15,448 nucleotides of DNA from Nitrospinae bacterium CG11_big_fil_rev_8_21_14_0_20_56_8. Its GTDB lineage: Bacteria; Nitrospinota; Nitrospinia; Nitrospinales; VA-1. Numbering within the stretch: position 1 is the first letter of the stretch; each line of letters begins with the position of its first letter. Positions 7,193-14,612 of the stretch are shown here, piece after piece. The position numbers and the translations under genes were made by a program. Under the pieces are notes generated by a model. It had not been told where the DNA came from. It searched no databases and was given only the letters and a program-made list of their open reading frames with translations. The stretch lies in contig PCWF01000043.1 of NCBI GenBank assembly GCA_002796165.1, positions 1 through 15,448 on the forward strand, read 5' to 3'.

Positions 7193-7438
7193 CTGAGCCG
7201 CATTAGCGGCGAAGAATCTTGCCGGAAACCCTGGCCCGGCTTGATTTGGCGAATCAGGCCAGATCCTTCGCTCAGTCGAGATCCTTCGACAAGCTCAGGA
7301 TGACATTCAAAAGGCTCAGGATGACAGTTAAAAAAGGCTCAGGATGACGGGCTCAGGATGACGGCGTGGGGTTCCATTTGACTTTTTCACCAACCTGCCA
7401 GGCTAAAAAGGAATCTTTACATTTCCAGAAGGGGGGCT

Positions 7439-8815
7439 TCAGCGGTTTTTCAGTCCGTACTTTTTCACCATACGGTAAAGGGCGCTTCGGCTCATGGACA
7501 AGGATTTCGCGGCTTCGGCGATGTTTCCGCCGGTCCGGTCGATGGCTTGTTGAAGAATACCGCGGACGGCTTCATCGAAAGTGGCCGAACCGGGAGCCGC
7601 ATCGCCTGCCGGTACGGCCGGAGGTTGGAATTCGGTGCGTGGGGTTGCATGGTGTGCAATTTCTGGCGGCAACGCCGCAAGCTCCAGGGTCAGGTTGTCG
7701 GTCACAATCAGCGCCTGTTGGAGCGCGTTCTCCAGTTCGCGGATGTTGCCGGGCCAGGAATAATTCATCAGGGCGCGCATGGCTTCGGGGGAGAGGGAAG
7801 GAATGTTTTTGCGCAACTCCTTGCCATACTTCCTCAGAAAGTGGGCGCACAAGATCGGGAGGTCCTCCCGGCGTTCCCGGAGCGGCGGCACGTGGATGGG
7901 AAATACGGAGAGGCGGTAATACAGGTCTTCCCGAAACCGGCCCCCCTCCACTTCCCTCCTGAGATCCTTGTTGGTCGCGGCAACCACGCGGCATTGGACA
8001 TGTATTTTGCGGTTCTCCCCCACGCGCTCGAAACTTTTTTCCTGGAGGAAACGGAGAAACCGGGTCTGGGTGAGGGGACTCATCTCTCCCACTTCGTCGA
8101 GGAACAGGGTTCCGCCGTCGGCGATCTCCAGCTTCCCGCGGCGCGAATCGACGGCTCCGGTAAAAGCGCCCTTGACGTGCCCGAACAGTTCGCTCTCCTG
8201 GAGCGACTCGGGAATGGCCCCGCAATTGATGTCCACAAACCGTCCCCGCGCGAAGGGTCCGTTGGCGTGGAGTGCGCGGGCCACCAGTTCCTTGCCCGTC
8301 CCGCTCTCGCCCTGAATGAGAACGGTGGCGGGACTCGCCTCCACTTTCCGGATCCGGTCGAGCAGGGCTCGAACCGGGGCGCTGGCGCCGAGGATCGCGT
8401 TGGTCCCGGTGTACCTTCGGATCTCGCCTTCCAGGTACTGGACCCGGTCCACCAGGGAGCGGCGCTCGATGGCCTTCTCCAGAACGGTGAACAGGCGGGG
8501 TTCGTCCACGGGTTTGAGGAGGTAGTCGTAAGCCCCGAGACGCATGGCTTCCACCGCCGAATCCACTTCGTTGACGCTGGTCAACATCACCACCGGAACG
8601 GGGTCTCCCGCTTCGCGGATGCGGCCGAGGGTTTGCATCCCGTCCATTTCCGGCATCATCCGGTCGAGGAGAATGCAGTCGGGCTGTTCCTGGAGCCGGT
8701 CGAGACACTCCTCTCCCCCCGGCAAGGTACGGACTTCATACCCCTTGTCCTCCAGAAGCGCCTGGAGGAAATCGCGGAAATGCGCGTCGTCGTCGACCAC
8801 AAAGATCAAGGCCAT
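7439..8815 (-). CDS. Sigma-54-dependent response regulator, NtrC type
   Basis: 458 aa in three parts. Receiver, residues 1-118: Asp8-Asp10, phospho-acceptor Asp51 in LLDRMMPEMDG, Thr79, Lys101. AAA+ activator, about 138-370: Walker A GESGTGKE (169-176), intact sigma-54 contact loop GAFTGA (216-221), Walker B LFLDE with Asp240/Glu241, arginine fingers in FREDLYYRL (294-302). Fis-type helix-turn-helix, about 412-456 (GNIAEAAKSLSMSRSALYRMVKKYG). It should be activated by phosphorylation, form an ATPase ring and open sigma-54 promoters. ATG 8815 has AGGAG at 9 nt. No kinase gene adjoins it, so its partner is elsewhere; the kinases at 842-4610 lack an output domain and are possible but unproven partners. 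It is divergent from the LMF-like gene at 8990. No clear -24/-12 promoter was found in the gap. Confidence 0.95.
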   Translation of the reverse strand: MALIFVVDDDAHFRDFLQALLEDKGYEVRTLPGGEECLDRLQEQPDCILLDRMMPEMDGMQTLGRIREAGDPVPVVMLTSVNEVDSAVEAMRLGAYDYLLKPVDEPRLFTVLEKAIERRSLVDRVQYLEGEIRRYTGTNAILGASAPVRALLDRIRKVEASPATVLIQGESGTGKELVARALHANGPFARGRFVDINCGAIPESLQESELFGHVKGAFTGAVDSRRGKLEIADGGTLFLDEVGEMSPLTQTRFLRFLQEKSFERVGENRKIHVQCRVVAATNKDLRREVEGGRFREDLYYRLSVFPIHVPPLRERREDLPILCAHFLRKYGKELRKNIPSLSPEAMRALMNYSWPGNIRELENALQQALIVTDNLTLELAALPPEIAHHATPRTEFQPPAVPAGDAAPGSATFDEAVRGILQQAIDRTGGNIAEAAKSLSMSRSALYRMVKKYGLKNR

Positions 8816-8989
8816 GACATCCAGCTCCTCGAAAATGCAATATGCCCGTTCCGTTCATTATACCGCAGACCGATCGTGGCAAACCGCCGGTTAAAATCGG
8901 GCTCGGCATTAAAGGGTTTGTAGAACGGCTGGCGATCTTTGGTTATAATTCCAGCACTTCTTCGGAACCCGAAAGAAAGGCCTCCTGTC

Positions 8990-10570
8990 ATGAGGGTTTC
9001 AGAACGCCTCTATCCTATCCTGGAAAAGGCACGGTCCGCCGGACGGGGTTTTCTTTTCCGGACGGAACCGGTTTCCCGGTACTGGCTGGCGCGGTTCCTT
9101 ATACTGCGCCTGACCGGCGCGGTTTATTCCATCGCCTTCCTCATTCTCATCCATCAGGGTCTGCCGCTATTGGGCGAGTCGGGCCTGCTCCCGATCCCGC
9201 GTTTCCTCGATTCCTTCGCCGCCCCGGGGGACAGCCGGTGGGAGGCGTTTTTCGATCTGCCTTCGGTGTTCTGGCTGGGATACTCGGACACGGCTTTTCA
9301 GGTTCTTGCATGGTTTGGTGCGGGCCTGTCGCTCGTGGTTCTGTTGGGTTGGGCCAACACTCCGATCCTGCTGACGCTCTGGTTTCTCTATATGTCTTTC
9401 GTTCATGCGGGGCAAACCTGGTACAGCTTCGGTTGGGAGATCCAGTTGCTGGAGACGGGGTTCTTCGCGGCCTTCCTGTGTCCTTTGTGGGATCCCCGGC
9501 CGTTTCCCGCGTCGCCGCCCCCCGCCGCGGTGATCTGGATGTTCCGCTGGCTCGCCTGCAGGATCTACCTGGGCGCGGGCCTCATCAAGCTCCGGGGCGA
9601 TGCCTGTTGGCTCGATTTAACCTGCCTGGACTATCACTTCGAATCGCAACCTCTGCCCAATCCGCTGAGCCCCTGGTTCCATTATCTTCCTCACGGTGTG
9701 CTCCGCTTCGGCACGGGGATGAACCACTTCATTCAACTGGTGACGCCGGTTTTCCTTTTTTATCCCCGCACCCTGCGCCACGTGGCCGCATCGCTGTATC
9801 TCCTTCTCCAGGTTCTGCTGATGTTGAGCGGCAACCTTTCCTTCCTCAACTGGCTCACCGTCATCCCCGTACTGGCCTGCTTCGATGACGATTGCCTCGG
9901 GCATTTTGTCCCGCGCTTCCTGCGGGACCGGGCTCAACGGGCCCAGGATGAAGCCGTTCAACCGCGATACATGCGCCCGCTCTCCCTGGCCCTAATCTTC
10001 CTGGTCGCCTGGCTCAGCGTGCCCGTCGTCCAGAACCTTCTGTCCCCGGCGCAGAGGATGAATTTTTCGTTCAACCGTCTCCACCTGGTGAATACTTACG
10101 GGGCGTTCGGGGCCATGGGGAAGCACCGGCACGAGTTGATCCTTGAGGGAACGGATGAGGAAGGCCCGGCGGATGAGGTGGTGTGGAAAGAATATGAGTT
10201 CAAGGCCAAACCCGGTGACCCGGCCCGGACGCTACCGGTGGTTTCTCCCTACCATTACCGGCTCGACTGGCAGATCTGGTTCGCGGCGAAAGACTCGCCC
10301 GCAAGACATCCCTGGCTGATCCATCTGGTGTGGAAACTTTTGCACAACGATCCCGGCGCGCTCAGCCTGCTGGCGAACCATCCGTTTCCCGTCCATCCTC
10401 CGCGAAGCATCCGGGTCGGTTATTACCGTTACCGTATGCTGAAACCGGGGGACCCCTCCGGGAAGGTGTGGGAACGCACGCGCCTGGGCGATTACCTCAA
10501 ACCCATCTCCATCGACCTGCCCGGATTCAAATCCCTGGTCGCAAGCCAGGGCTGGAAACCCGAAGGGTAG
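8990..10570 (+). CDS. Lipase maturation factor (LMF) family membrane protein
   Basis: 526 aa from ATG 8990; an in-frame TTG at 8939 would add 17 residues, but AAGG at 8977-8980, 9 nt before the ATG, favours the shorter form. The N-terminal two thirds carry about eight hydrophobic segments (roughly 36-56, 104-120, 125-139, 152-165, 181-199, 245-258, 264-280, 330-349). Family-like motifs are RYWLARFLILR, GQTWYSFGWEIQLLETGF, GLIKLRGD, DYHFESQPLPNPLSPWFHYL (215-234) and, after the membrane part, NTYGAFGAM, WKEYEFKAKPGD and YRLDWQIWFAA (423-433). In animals LMF1 is needed for folding of secreted lipases in the ER; the role in bacteria is not established, and no lipase gene is nearby. A TATAAT at 8944-8949 lies at a sensible place for a promoter, though its -35 is poor. 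Family assignment is strong, function inferred. Confidence 0.85.
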   Translation: MRVSERLYPILEKARSAGRGFLFRTEPVSRYWLARFLILRLTGAVYSIAFLILIHQGLPLLGESGLLPIPRFLDSFAAPGDSRWEAFFDLPSVFWLGYSDTAFQVLAWFGAGLSLVVLLGWANTPILLTLWFLYMSFVHAGQTWYSFGWEIQLLETGFFAAFLCPLWDPRPFPASPPPAAVIWMFRWLACRIYLGAGLIKLRGDACWLDLTCLDYHFESQPLPNPLSPWFHYLPHGVLRFGTGMNHFIQLVTPVFLFYPRTLRHVAASLYLLLQVLLMLSGNLSFLNWLTVIPVLACFDDDCLGHFVPRFLRDRAQRAQDEAVQPRYMRPLSLALIFLVAWLSVPVVQNLLSPAQRMNFSFNRLHLVNTYGAFGAMGKHRHELILEGTDEEGPADEVVWKEYEFKAKPGDPARTLPVVSPYHYRLDWQIWFAAKDSPARHPWLIHLVWKLLHNDPGALSLLANHPFPVHPPRSIRVGYYRYRMLKPGDPSGKVWERTRLGDYLKPISIDLPGFKSLVASQGWKPEG

Positions 10571-10635
10571 AATATCCGACGCGCCCATCGGGTTCCATCC
10601 TCATTTGGGGTAAATATAAATAAAGGCATGCGAGG

Positions 10636-11451
10636 TCAGGGGGAGAGGTGTTTCCCGATCCACTCGTCGGCGGCCTTCCGGGCTTCGGCCAGGTCTTCGC
10701 CGGTCATGCGTTTCCGGATGGTTTCCAGGTTCTGTTTTGCCTGGGGATCACCCTGCCGATCGGCGATCAGGTACCACTTGGCGGCTTCCTTATCATCCTG
10801 GGGAACGTCTTCTCCGGCGGAGTACAACACCCCCAGATACACCAGCGCTTCGGTCACCCGGTTGTCCGCCGCTTTCTGAAGCCATTGAAGGGCCTGATCC
10901 ATATCCTGATAAACCCCCTGCCCCATGGCGTACATGCCGCCCAGGTTGAACTGGGCCTGCGGCCACCCGTTCTCCGCCGCGCGCCGGACCCACTTGAACG
11001 CCTCGGGTTGATTCTGGACAACCCCGTGGCCTTCGTAGTACATGCCGCCCAGGTTGAACTGGGCCTCGGCGTTTCCCTGATCGGCGGAACGCTGGTACCA
11101 CTTCACGGCTTCATCAAAGTTCTGCTCCACCCCGGTTCCCATGTCGTACATGAAGCCGAGGTTGGCTTGCGCCTGCGCATGCCCCTGCTCGGCGGCCGCC
11201 TGGAACCAGCGGGCGGCGGATTTATCGTCCGGATCGGTCCCCTGCCCGCGGTGATACATCAATCCCAGAAAAAACTGGGCCGTCACGTCGCCTTTCCCGG
11301 CCAAGGGCAGAAGCTCGCGCAGGGCGGTTTTGAAATCGCCGGTATTGTAAGCCGTCACCGCCTCGGGCGGTATGGCCCGAACGCCGGGGGGGCCGGTGAA
11401 TAATATCGCGGCGGCGAGAACCCCTGTCAGTACAATCGATCTTCGGTGCAT
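10636..11451 (-). CDS. Exported Sel1-repeat protein
   Basis: 271 aa. A signal peptide covers about residues 1-26 (basic start, hydrophobic core, VRA-I). After a short N-terminal helix pair (AYNTGDFKTALREL) come about five 36-residue Sel1-like repeats, near 55-90, 91-126, 127-162, 163-198 and 199-234, each with the A-x-x-x-LG-x-MY...G pattern, for example QAQANLGFMYDMGTGV and QFNLGGMYAMGQGV. These fold into an alpha-alpha solenoid used for protein contacts; many family members work in the periplasm in envelope or secretion functions. ATG 11451 has AAGGAG at 5 nt. It is alone, convergent with the LMF-like gene (65-bp gap) and divergent from the small lipoprotein gene. The partner is unknown. 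Confidence 0.9.
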   Translation of the reverse strand: MHRRSIVLTGVLAAAILFTGPPGVRAIPPEAVTAYNTGDFKTALRELLPLAGKGDVTAQFFLGLMYHRGQGTDPDDKSAARWFQAAAEQGHAQAQANLGFMYDMGTGVEQNFDEAVKWYQRSADQGNAEAQFNLGGMYYEGHGVVQNQPEAFKWVRRAAENGWPQAQFNLGGMYAMGQGVYQDMDQALQWLQKAADNRVTEALVYLGVLYSAGEDVPQDDKEAAKWYLIADRQGDPQAKQNLETIRKRMTGEDLAEARKAADEWIGKHLSP

Positions 11452-11479
11452 GCGTTCTCCTTAATATTCGCGCCCATTT

Positions 11480-11508
11480 ATTATAATTCACTTTCAGGCA
11501 ACCTCTAA
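11480..11508 (-). promoter_or_regulatory. Candidate sigma-70 promoter for the Sel1 gene
   Basis: On the minus strand a perfect TATAAT (11480-11485) is preceded by TTAGAG (11503-11508) at 17-bp spacing. The start of transcription would lie near 11473, about 20 nt before the ATG at 11451. The -35 end touches the inverted repeat at 11509-11562, so the repeat's folding or movement could affect it. Confidence 0.4.
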
Positions 11509-11562
11509 CAGGTTGCTGAAAAACTCCAAAAATGACACCCGAAAGAGTTTTTCAGCAACCTG
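11509..11562. repeat. 18-bp perfect inverted repeat, dispersed family (copy B)
   Basis: CAGGTTGCTGAAAAACTC (11509-11526) pairs exactly with GAGTTTTTCAGCAACCTG (11545-11562) over an 18-nt loop. The right arm plus loop (11531-11566) is a reverse-complement copy of 7157-7192, and the arms match the bounding repeats of the 6871-7400 composite. It lies between two divergent genes, so it is not a normal terminator. It looks like a short non-coding dispersed element. Confidence 0.85.
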
Positions 11563-11654
11563 CTAAAGATTCGTTCCAGCCGGCAGTCATGATAAGCTAT
11601 CCCGGCAGTGTTAACTCTTTCGTTCTATCGGAACAACTCATTCGGAGAAGAATC

Positions 11655-11816
11655 ATGAATATTGTTAAAGGAATCGGAATCGTGGCCTGCGTCATTCTGC
11701 TTGCTTCCTTCACCACGGGATGCAAGGAAAAGGGTCCGGCGGAAAAAGCGGGGGAACAGATCGACAAGGCGGCAGAGAAGGCGGGAAAGAAAGTCGACGA
11801 ATTGCTCGGCAAGTAA
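11655..11816 (+). CDS. Small predicted lipoprotein, Lys/Glu/Ala-rich
   Basis: 53 aa. ATG 11655 is preceded by GGAG (11644-11647) at 7 nt. Residues 1-22 are a basic start and hydrophobic core; Cys23 in FTTGCKEK is a probable lipidation site, though the lipobox is not ideal. The remaining 30 residues (EKAGEQIDKAAEKAGKKVDE) form a short amphipathic charged helix of the kind seen in small stress-related envelope lipoproteins. I cannot give it a family name. It lies 154 bp before the BON gene on the same strand, so co-expression is possible but not shown. Confidence 0.7.
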   Translation: MNIVKGIGIVACVILLASFTTGCKEKGPAEKAGEQIDKAAEKAGKKVDELLGK

Positions 11817-11970
11817 CATCCGGGTCCGGAGGATTTCTGAAAACCTCTATAAAACCGAAATAAAATGCAAATACGCTTTTACCGGCGCAATTTTTTTTGA
11901 TTTATCGCCGGGGTCCGGTTAATCATTGAAGAAATGGACCAATTTTTTAATTATCTGGAGAGGTGAAGGC

Positions 11971-12606
11971 ATGAGCATCGCAAACTCCCGTTGGTATTCC
12001 GTAGGGGTTTTGGGGATTTTTTTATCGCTGGCGGCGCTTGGGCCGATGGGGTGCGCGAGCATGGCGACCGAGGCCGCCAAAAAAGCGTTTGAAGACCGCA
12101 CCACCGAAGACCAGGTCAACGATACGAAAATCATCGCGGGTATCCTCGACGGCCTGGCCGGGATCGACAAGGGATTGGTGATCGACGTGAACGCCGATGT
12201 CTGGGAAGGCCGGGTCCTGCTGACGGGAACCCTGGACGACACCCGGATGCGCGCCAGGGTGGAACAACAGGCCAGGACCGACCCCCGGGTGATCACGGTT
12301 TATAACGAAATTATCATCGTCTCCAAAGATGAAAAGGAACAACGGCGCAAGGACCGCGAGGAAGAAAAGAAGGGTGGAATGCAACAGACCGCAAGCGACA
12401 TCTGGATCGAAACCAAGATCCAGGGAAAGCTCCTCGGCGCCAAGGGCGTGACCTCGGTCAACTACCGCTGGCGCTCCGTCCTGGGCAACGTGTTCGTCAT
12501 CGGGCGGGCGGGTTCGCAGTTTGAAAAAGATCTGGTTCTGGAAAACGTCAAAACAACCGAGGGGATCAAATCCTCCAAAAATTTCATCGAAGTGAAGTCC
12601 CGGTAA
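11971..12606 (+). CDS. Double-BON-domain lipoprotein
   Basis: 211 aa from ATG 11971, chosen because GGAGAGG precedes it at 7 nt and a signal sequence begins there; an upstream in-frame ATG at 11926 would put 15 polar or aromatic residues ahead of it. Signal sequence 1-27 with probable lipid-bearing Cys28 (PMGCASM). Two BON modules follow: about 48-118 (DTKIIAGILDG, then VLLTGTLDD and VYNEIIIV) and about 142-211 (WIETKIQGKLLG, then NVFVIGRAGS and FIEV), joined by a Lys/Glu-rich linker (119-137). This is the layout of DolP/YraP-type lipoproteins, which bind anionic phospholipid and guard outer-membrane integrity; the same job here is an inference. The SYLF gene begins 28 bp later, so the two are very likely one operon. 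Confidence 0.88.
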   Translation: MSIANSRWYSVGVLGIFLSLAALGPMGCASMATEAAKKAFEDRTTEDQVNDTKIIAGILDGLAGIDKGLVIDVNADVWEGRVLLTGTLDDTRMRARVEQQARTDPRVITVYNEIIIVSKDEKEQRRKDREEEKKGGMQQTASDIWIETKIQGKLLGAKGVTSVNYRWRSVLGNVFVIGRAGSQFEKDLVLENVKTTEGIKSSKNFIEVKSR

Positions 12607-12634
12607 AACGGACTGAAACCAGGAGTATCGTCCC

Positions 12635-13210
12635 ATGAATACGAAAATCCCCGTTGTCGGGAAATTCCGGTTTGCCTTGCGGGCCGGGGTGGCATTGTTT
12701 TTGTTGATCTGCATCACCGGGTCGCCCGCTTGGGCCGCGACGGCCAAGGAGATCGAGGTGGAAGTGGACGCCGCGCTGGAACGGTTCAACAAGGAAGTGA
12801 CCGGCGCCAAGCTTTACATGCAAAAAGCCAAGGGGGTCCTGGTGTTCCCCACCGTGTTCAAGGCGGGAATAGGCCTGGGCGCGGAGTATGGCGAGGGCGC
12901 GCTGAGAATCGGCGGCAAAACGGTGGAGTATTACAGCACCGCCGCGGCGTCGATCGGATTCCAATTGGGCGCGCAGGCCAAAACCGTGATCCTCATCTTC
13001 ACCCAGAATGACGCGCTGAAAAAATTCCGCAACAGCGACGGCTGGAAGGCCGGGGTCGACGGCTCCGTCGCCCTGGTCACCGTGGGCGTGGGCGAGGCGG
13101 TGGACACGATCAATACCACCGATCCCATTCTCGGGTTTGTGTTCGGGCAAAAGGGATTGATGTACAACCTGACCCTGGAAGGTTCCAAATTTTCCAAAAT
13201 CGATCGATAG
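12635..13210 (+). CDS. Exported SYLF (Ysc84-type) lipid-binding domain protein
   Basis: 191 aa. A signal peptide covers about residues 1-34 (basic start, GVALFLLICITG core, AWA cleavage site). The rest fits the SYLF domain: an N-terminal helix with a conserved GAKLYMQKAKGVLVFPTVFK region (57-76), GIGLGAEYGEGAL, YYSTAAASIGFQLGAQ, and the closing GLMYNLTLEGSKFSKI. SYLF domains bind phosphoinositides in eukaryotes; bacterial forms are exported and often encoded beside BON proteins, as here, suggesting a lipid or envelope role. AGGAG at 12621-12625 is 9 nt from ATG 12635. It probably shares an mRNA with the BON gene. Confidence 0.9.
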   Translation: MNTKIPVVGKFRFALRAGVALFLLICITGSPAWAATAKEIEVEVDAALERFNKEVTGAKLYMQKAKGVLVFPTVFKAGIGLGAEYGEGALRIGGKTVEYYSTAAASIGFQLGAQAKTVILIFTQNDALKKFRNSDGWKAGVDGSVALVTVGVGEAVDTINTTDPILGFVFGQKGLMYNLTLEGSKFSKIDR

Positions 13211-13285
13211 AGTGCGGAGGCCACGGACTATAATGAAATTGGCCACCTTGAATTTTACTTTCCCTCTGCTTCCTCGCTCTTAAGT

Positions 13286-14491
13286 ATGACGGCTGGCTCG
13301 AATCCATCTGAAAATTTCTACGCGGATTTGCCCATCTTTTCCGATTTCATGGGGGTGTCGAAGGAAAGCAATTTTCATGACGTGCCCGAGGACTGGCTGG
13401 TGGTGGTGTCGGATATCAAGGGTTCGACCCGGGCGATTGAAAACGGCCGCTACAAAGAGGTCAACATTCTCGGGGCTTCTTCCATCATTGCGGTTCTCAA
13501 TTGCGTAGGCAGGGTGGAAATCCCGTTTGTGTTCGGCGGAGACGGGGCCTCATTTGTCATTCCCCCCACCCGCCGCGAGGCGGTCGAAAAGGGATTGAGG
13601 AGCACCCGCCGGCTGGCCCGGGCCTGCTTCGATATGGACCTGCGATTGGGAATGGTGCCCGTCCGGGTTGTTGCGGCAGAGGGATTCGGCGTAAGAATCG
13701 CCAAGATGCGCGTCTCTCCTTGGGGAACGCTCGCCATGTTTTCCGGGGGGGGCCTGCCCTATGCGGAGAAACTCATTAAAGGCCCCGAGACCTCGGCCAA
13801 TTATGAAATACCCGAAGACAAGGAGTCCGATCACCCCGAGGACCGGGAACTTTTCGACGGCTTGGAGTGCCGCTGGGAACCCATCTACAGCAGGCGCGGG
13901 GAAACGCTGAGCCTGATGGTCATGTCCGCCAGCACCGATCCGGAAAAAAACGCCGAAACCTATTCCGGCCTCATTGAGGCCATCCGCAAAATTTACGGGT
14001 CGGAGAAGGAGTACAGTCCGATCCGCCCGGACCGAATGAAGGTAACGTTGAACTCCCGCCTGCTGAGGCCGGAAACCCGCGTCCGCACTTTCGGCAAAAA
14101 CCTTCTGGACCGATGGGCCTATCCCCTGTTTCTGCGGTTGACCTGCCTGCTGGGAAAAATTCTTTTTCGGTTTGGGCTCCGGCTCGGGGAAATGGACGGA
14201 AAGGAATACCTCGAAACATTGACCCAAAATTCCGATTTTCAGAAATTCGACGACACTCTGCGGATGACGATCGACAGCGCCCCGGCGCAACGGGAACAAC
14301 TTCTCGATTACCTGAACGAACGAAGGAACGCGGGAGCTCTGTATTACGGAATCCAGGTTTCCGAATCGGCGTTGATGACCTGCATGGTGTTCGACCGCAA
14401 AGAGCGGCACCTGCATTTTGTGGATGGCGCATCGGGCGGATATGCCCTGGCCGCCAAGCAATTGAAGGGCCAGTTGGCGGGGAAAAAATAA
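13286..14491 (+). CDS. DUF3095 protein, nucleotide-cyclase-like
   Basis: 401 aa, no signal peptide. I recognise DUF3095 from FYADLP at 11-16, VVVSDIKGSTRAIENGRYKE (39-58) and FVFGGDGASFVIPP (81-94). The pairs Asp43 in SDIKGST and Asp86 in GGDGASF resemble the two metal-binding aspartates of class III nucleotide cyclases, and the later LRLGMVPVRV and GGGLPYAEKLIK lie where such enzymes have further strands and helices. No cyclase or other activity is established to my knowledge. A hydrophobic stretch at 280-298 (PLFLRLTCLLGKILFRFGL) may touch a membrane. ATG 13286 lacks a good ribosome site; a later start would lose conserved FYADLP. A TATAAT at 13229-13234 may give it its own promoter 75 bp after the SYLF gene. 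Confidence 0.82.
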   Translation: MTAGSNPSENFYADLPIFSDFMGVSKESNFHDVPEDWLVVVSDIKGSTRAIENGRYKEVNILGASSIIAVLNCVGRVEIPFVFGGDGASFVIPPTRREAVEKGLRSTRRLARACFDMDLRLGMVPVRVVAAEGFGVRIAKMRVSPWGTLAMFSGGGLPYAEKLIKGPETSANYEIPEDKESDHPEDRELFDGLECRWEPIYSRRGETLSLMVMSASTDPEKNAETYSGLIEAIRKIYGSEKEYSPIRPDRMKVTLNSRLLRPETRVRTFGKNLLDRWAYPLFLRLTCLLGKILFRFGLRLGEMDGKEYLETLTQNSDFQKFDDTLRMTIDSAPAQREQLLDYLNERRNAGALYYGIQVSESALMTCMVFDRKERHLHFVDGASGGYALAAKQLKGQLAGKK

Positions 14492-14532
14492 GCCTGCGGG
14501 CGGGTGGAAATCCGGATCGGGGAAACCGGCGG

Positions 14533-14585
14533 TTAAATTATTTCCAGCACCTTTTCCCGCAAGCGGCCAAGGGGGCCTTGAACGG
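14533..14585 (-). pseudogene. Degenerate copy of the arsC 3' end
   Basis: On the minus strand, 36 bases ending at the TAA at 14533-14535 match the last 36 bases of the intact arsC gene at 29 positions and encode GRLREKVLEII-stop against GRPPEKVLEII-stop. With one base gap the match goes on through a shared CAAGGC. The offset between copies is exactly 80 bp. Most differences near the end are silent, so this is an old paralogous tail rather than a fresh slip. No start or catalytic part remains. Confidence 0.6.
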
Positions 14586-14612
14586 GGGAGAACGATTTCC
14601 GGGAGCGGACTG

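Larger units (their letters stand above)
6871..7400. repeat. Repeat composite bounded by 16-bp inverted repeats
   Basis: GGTTGCTGAAAAAGTC (6873-6888) and GACTTTTTCACCAACC (7380-7395) are inverted copies with one mismatch. Between them lie several repeat types. GCTCAGGATGAC occurs six times (starting 7008, 7031, 7293, 7314, 7337, 7351), twice as part of ATCCTTCGACAAGCTCAGG (6996 and 7281). A 69-bp imperfect palindrome occupies 7078-7146. A second copy of the boundary motif in longer form lies at 7157-7192. A run of nine C covers 7063-7071. No open frame here looks like protein. The CTTCGACAAGCTCAGGATGA and TTCGCTCGCAATGAC words are familiar dispersed intergenic repeats of several bacterial groups. 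Confidence 0.7.

Noticed and set aside
8877..8895. TGGCAAACCGCCGGTTA as a sigma-54 promoter
   Set aside because: The -24-like TGGC is present, but the bases at the -12 position are not TTGC or close to it.
7547..8923. Plus-strand frame of 458 codons over the sigma-54 regulator
   Set aside because: The minus strand encodes a complete receiver-AAA-Fis protein with every motif intact; the plus frame is its shadow.
10648..11403. Plus-strand frame of 251 codons with internal repeats
   Set aside because: Its repetition (AAQVELGLR and similar) is only the antisense image of the Sel1 repeats.
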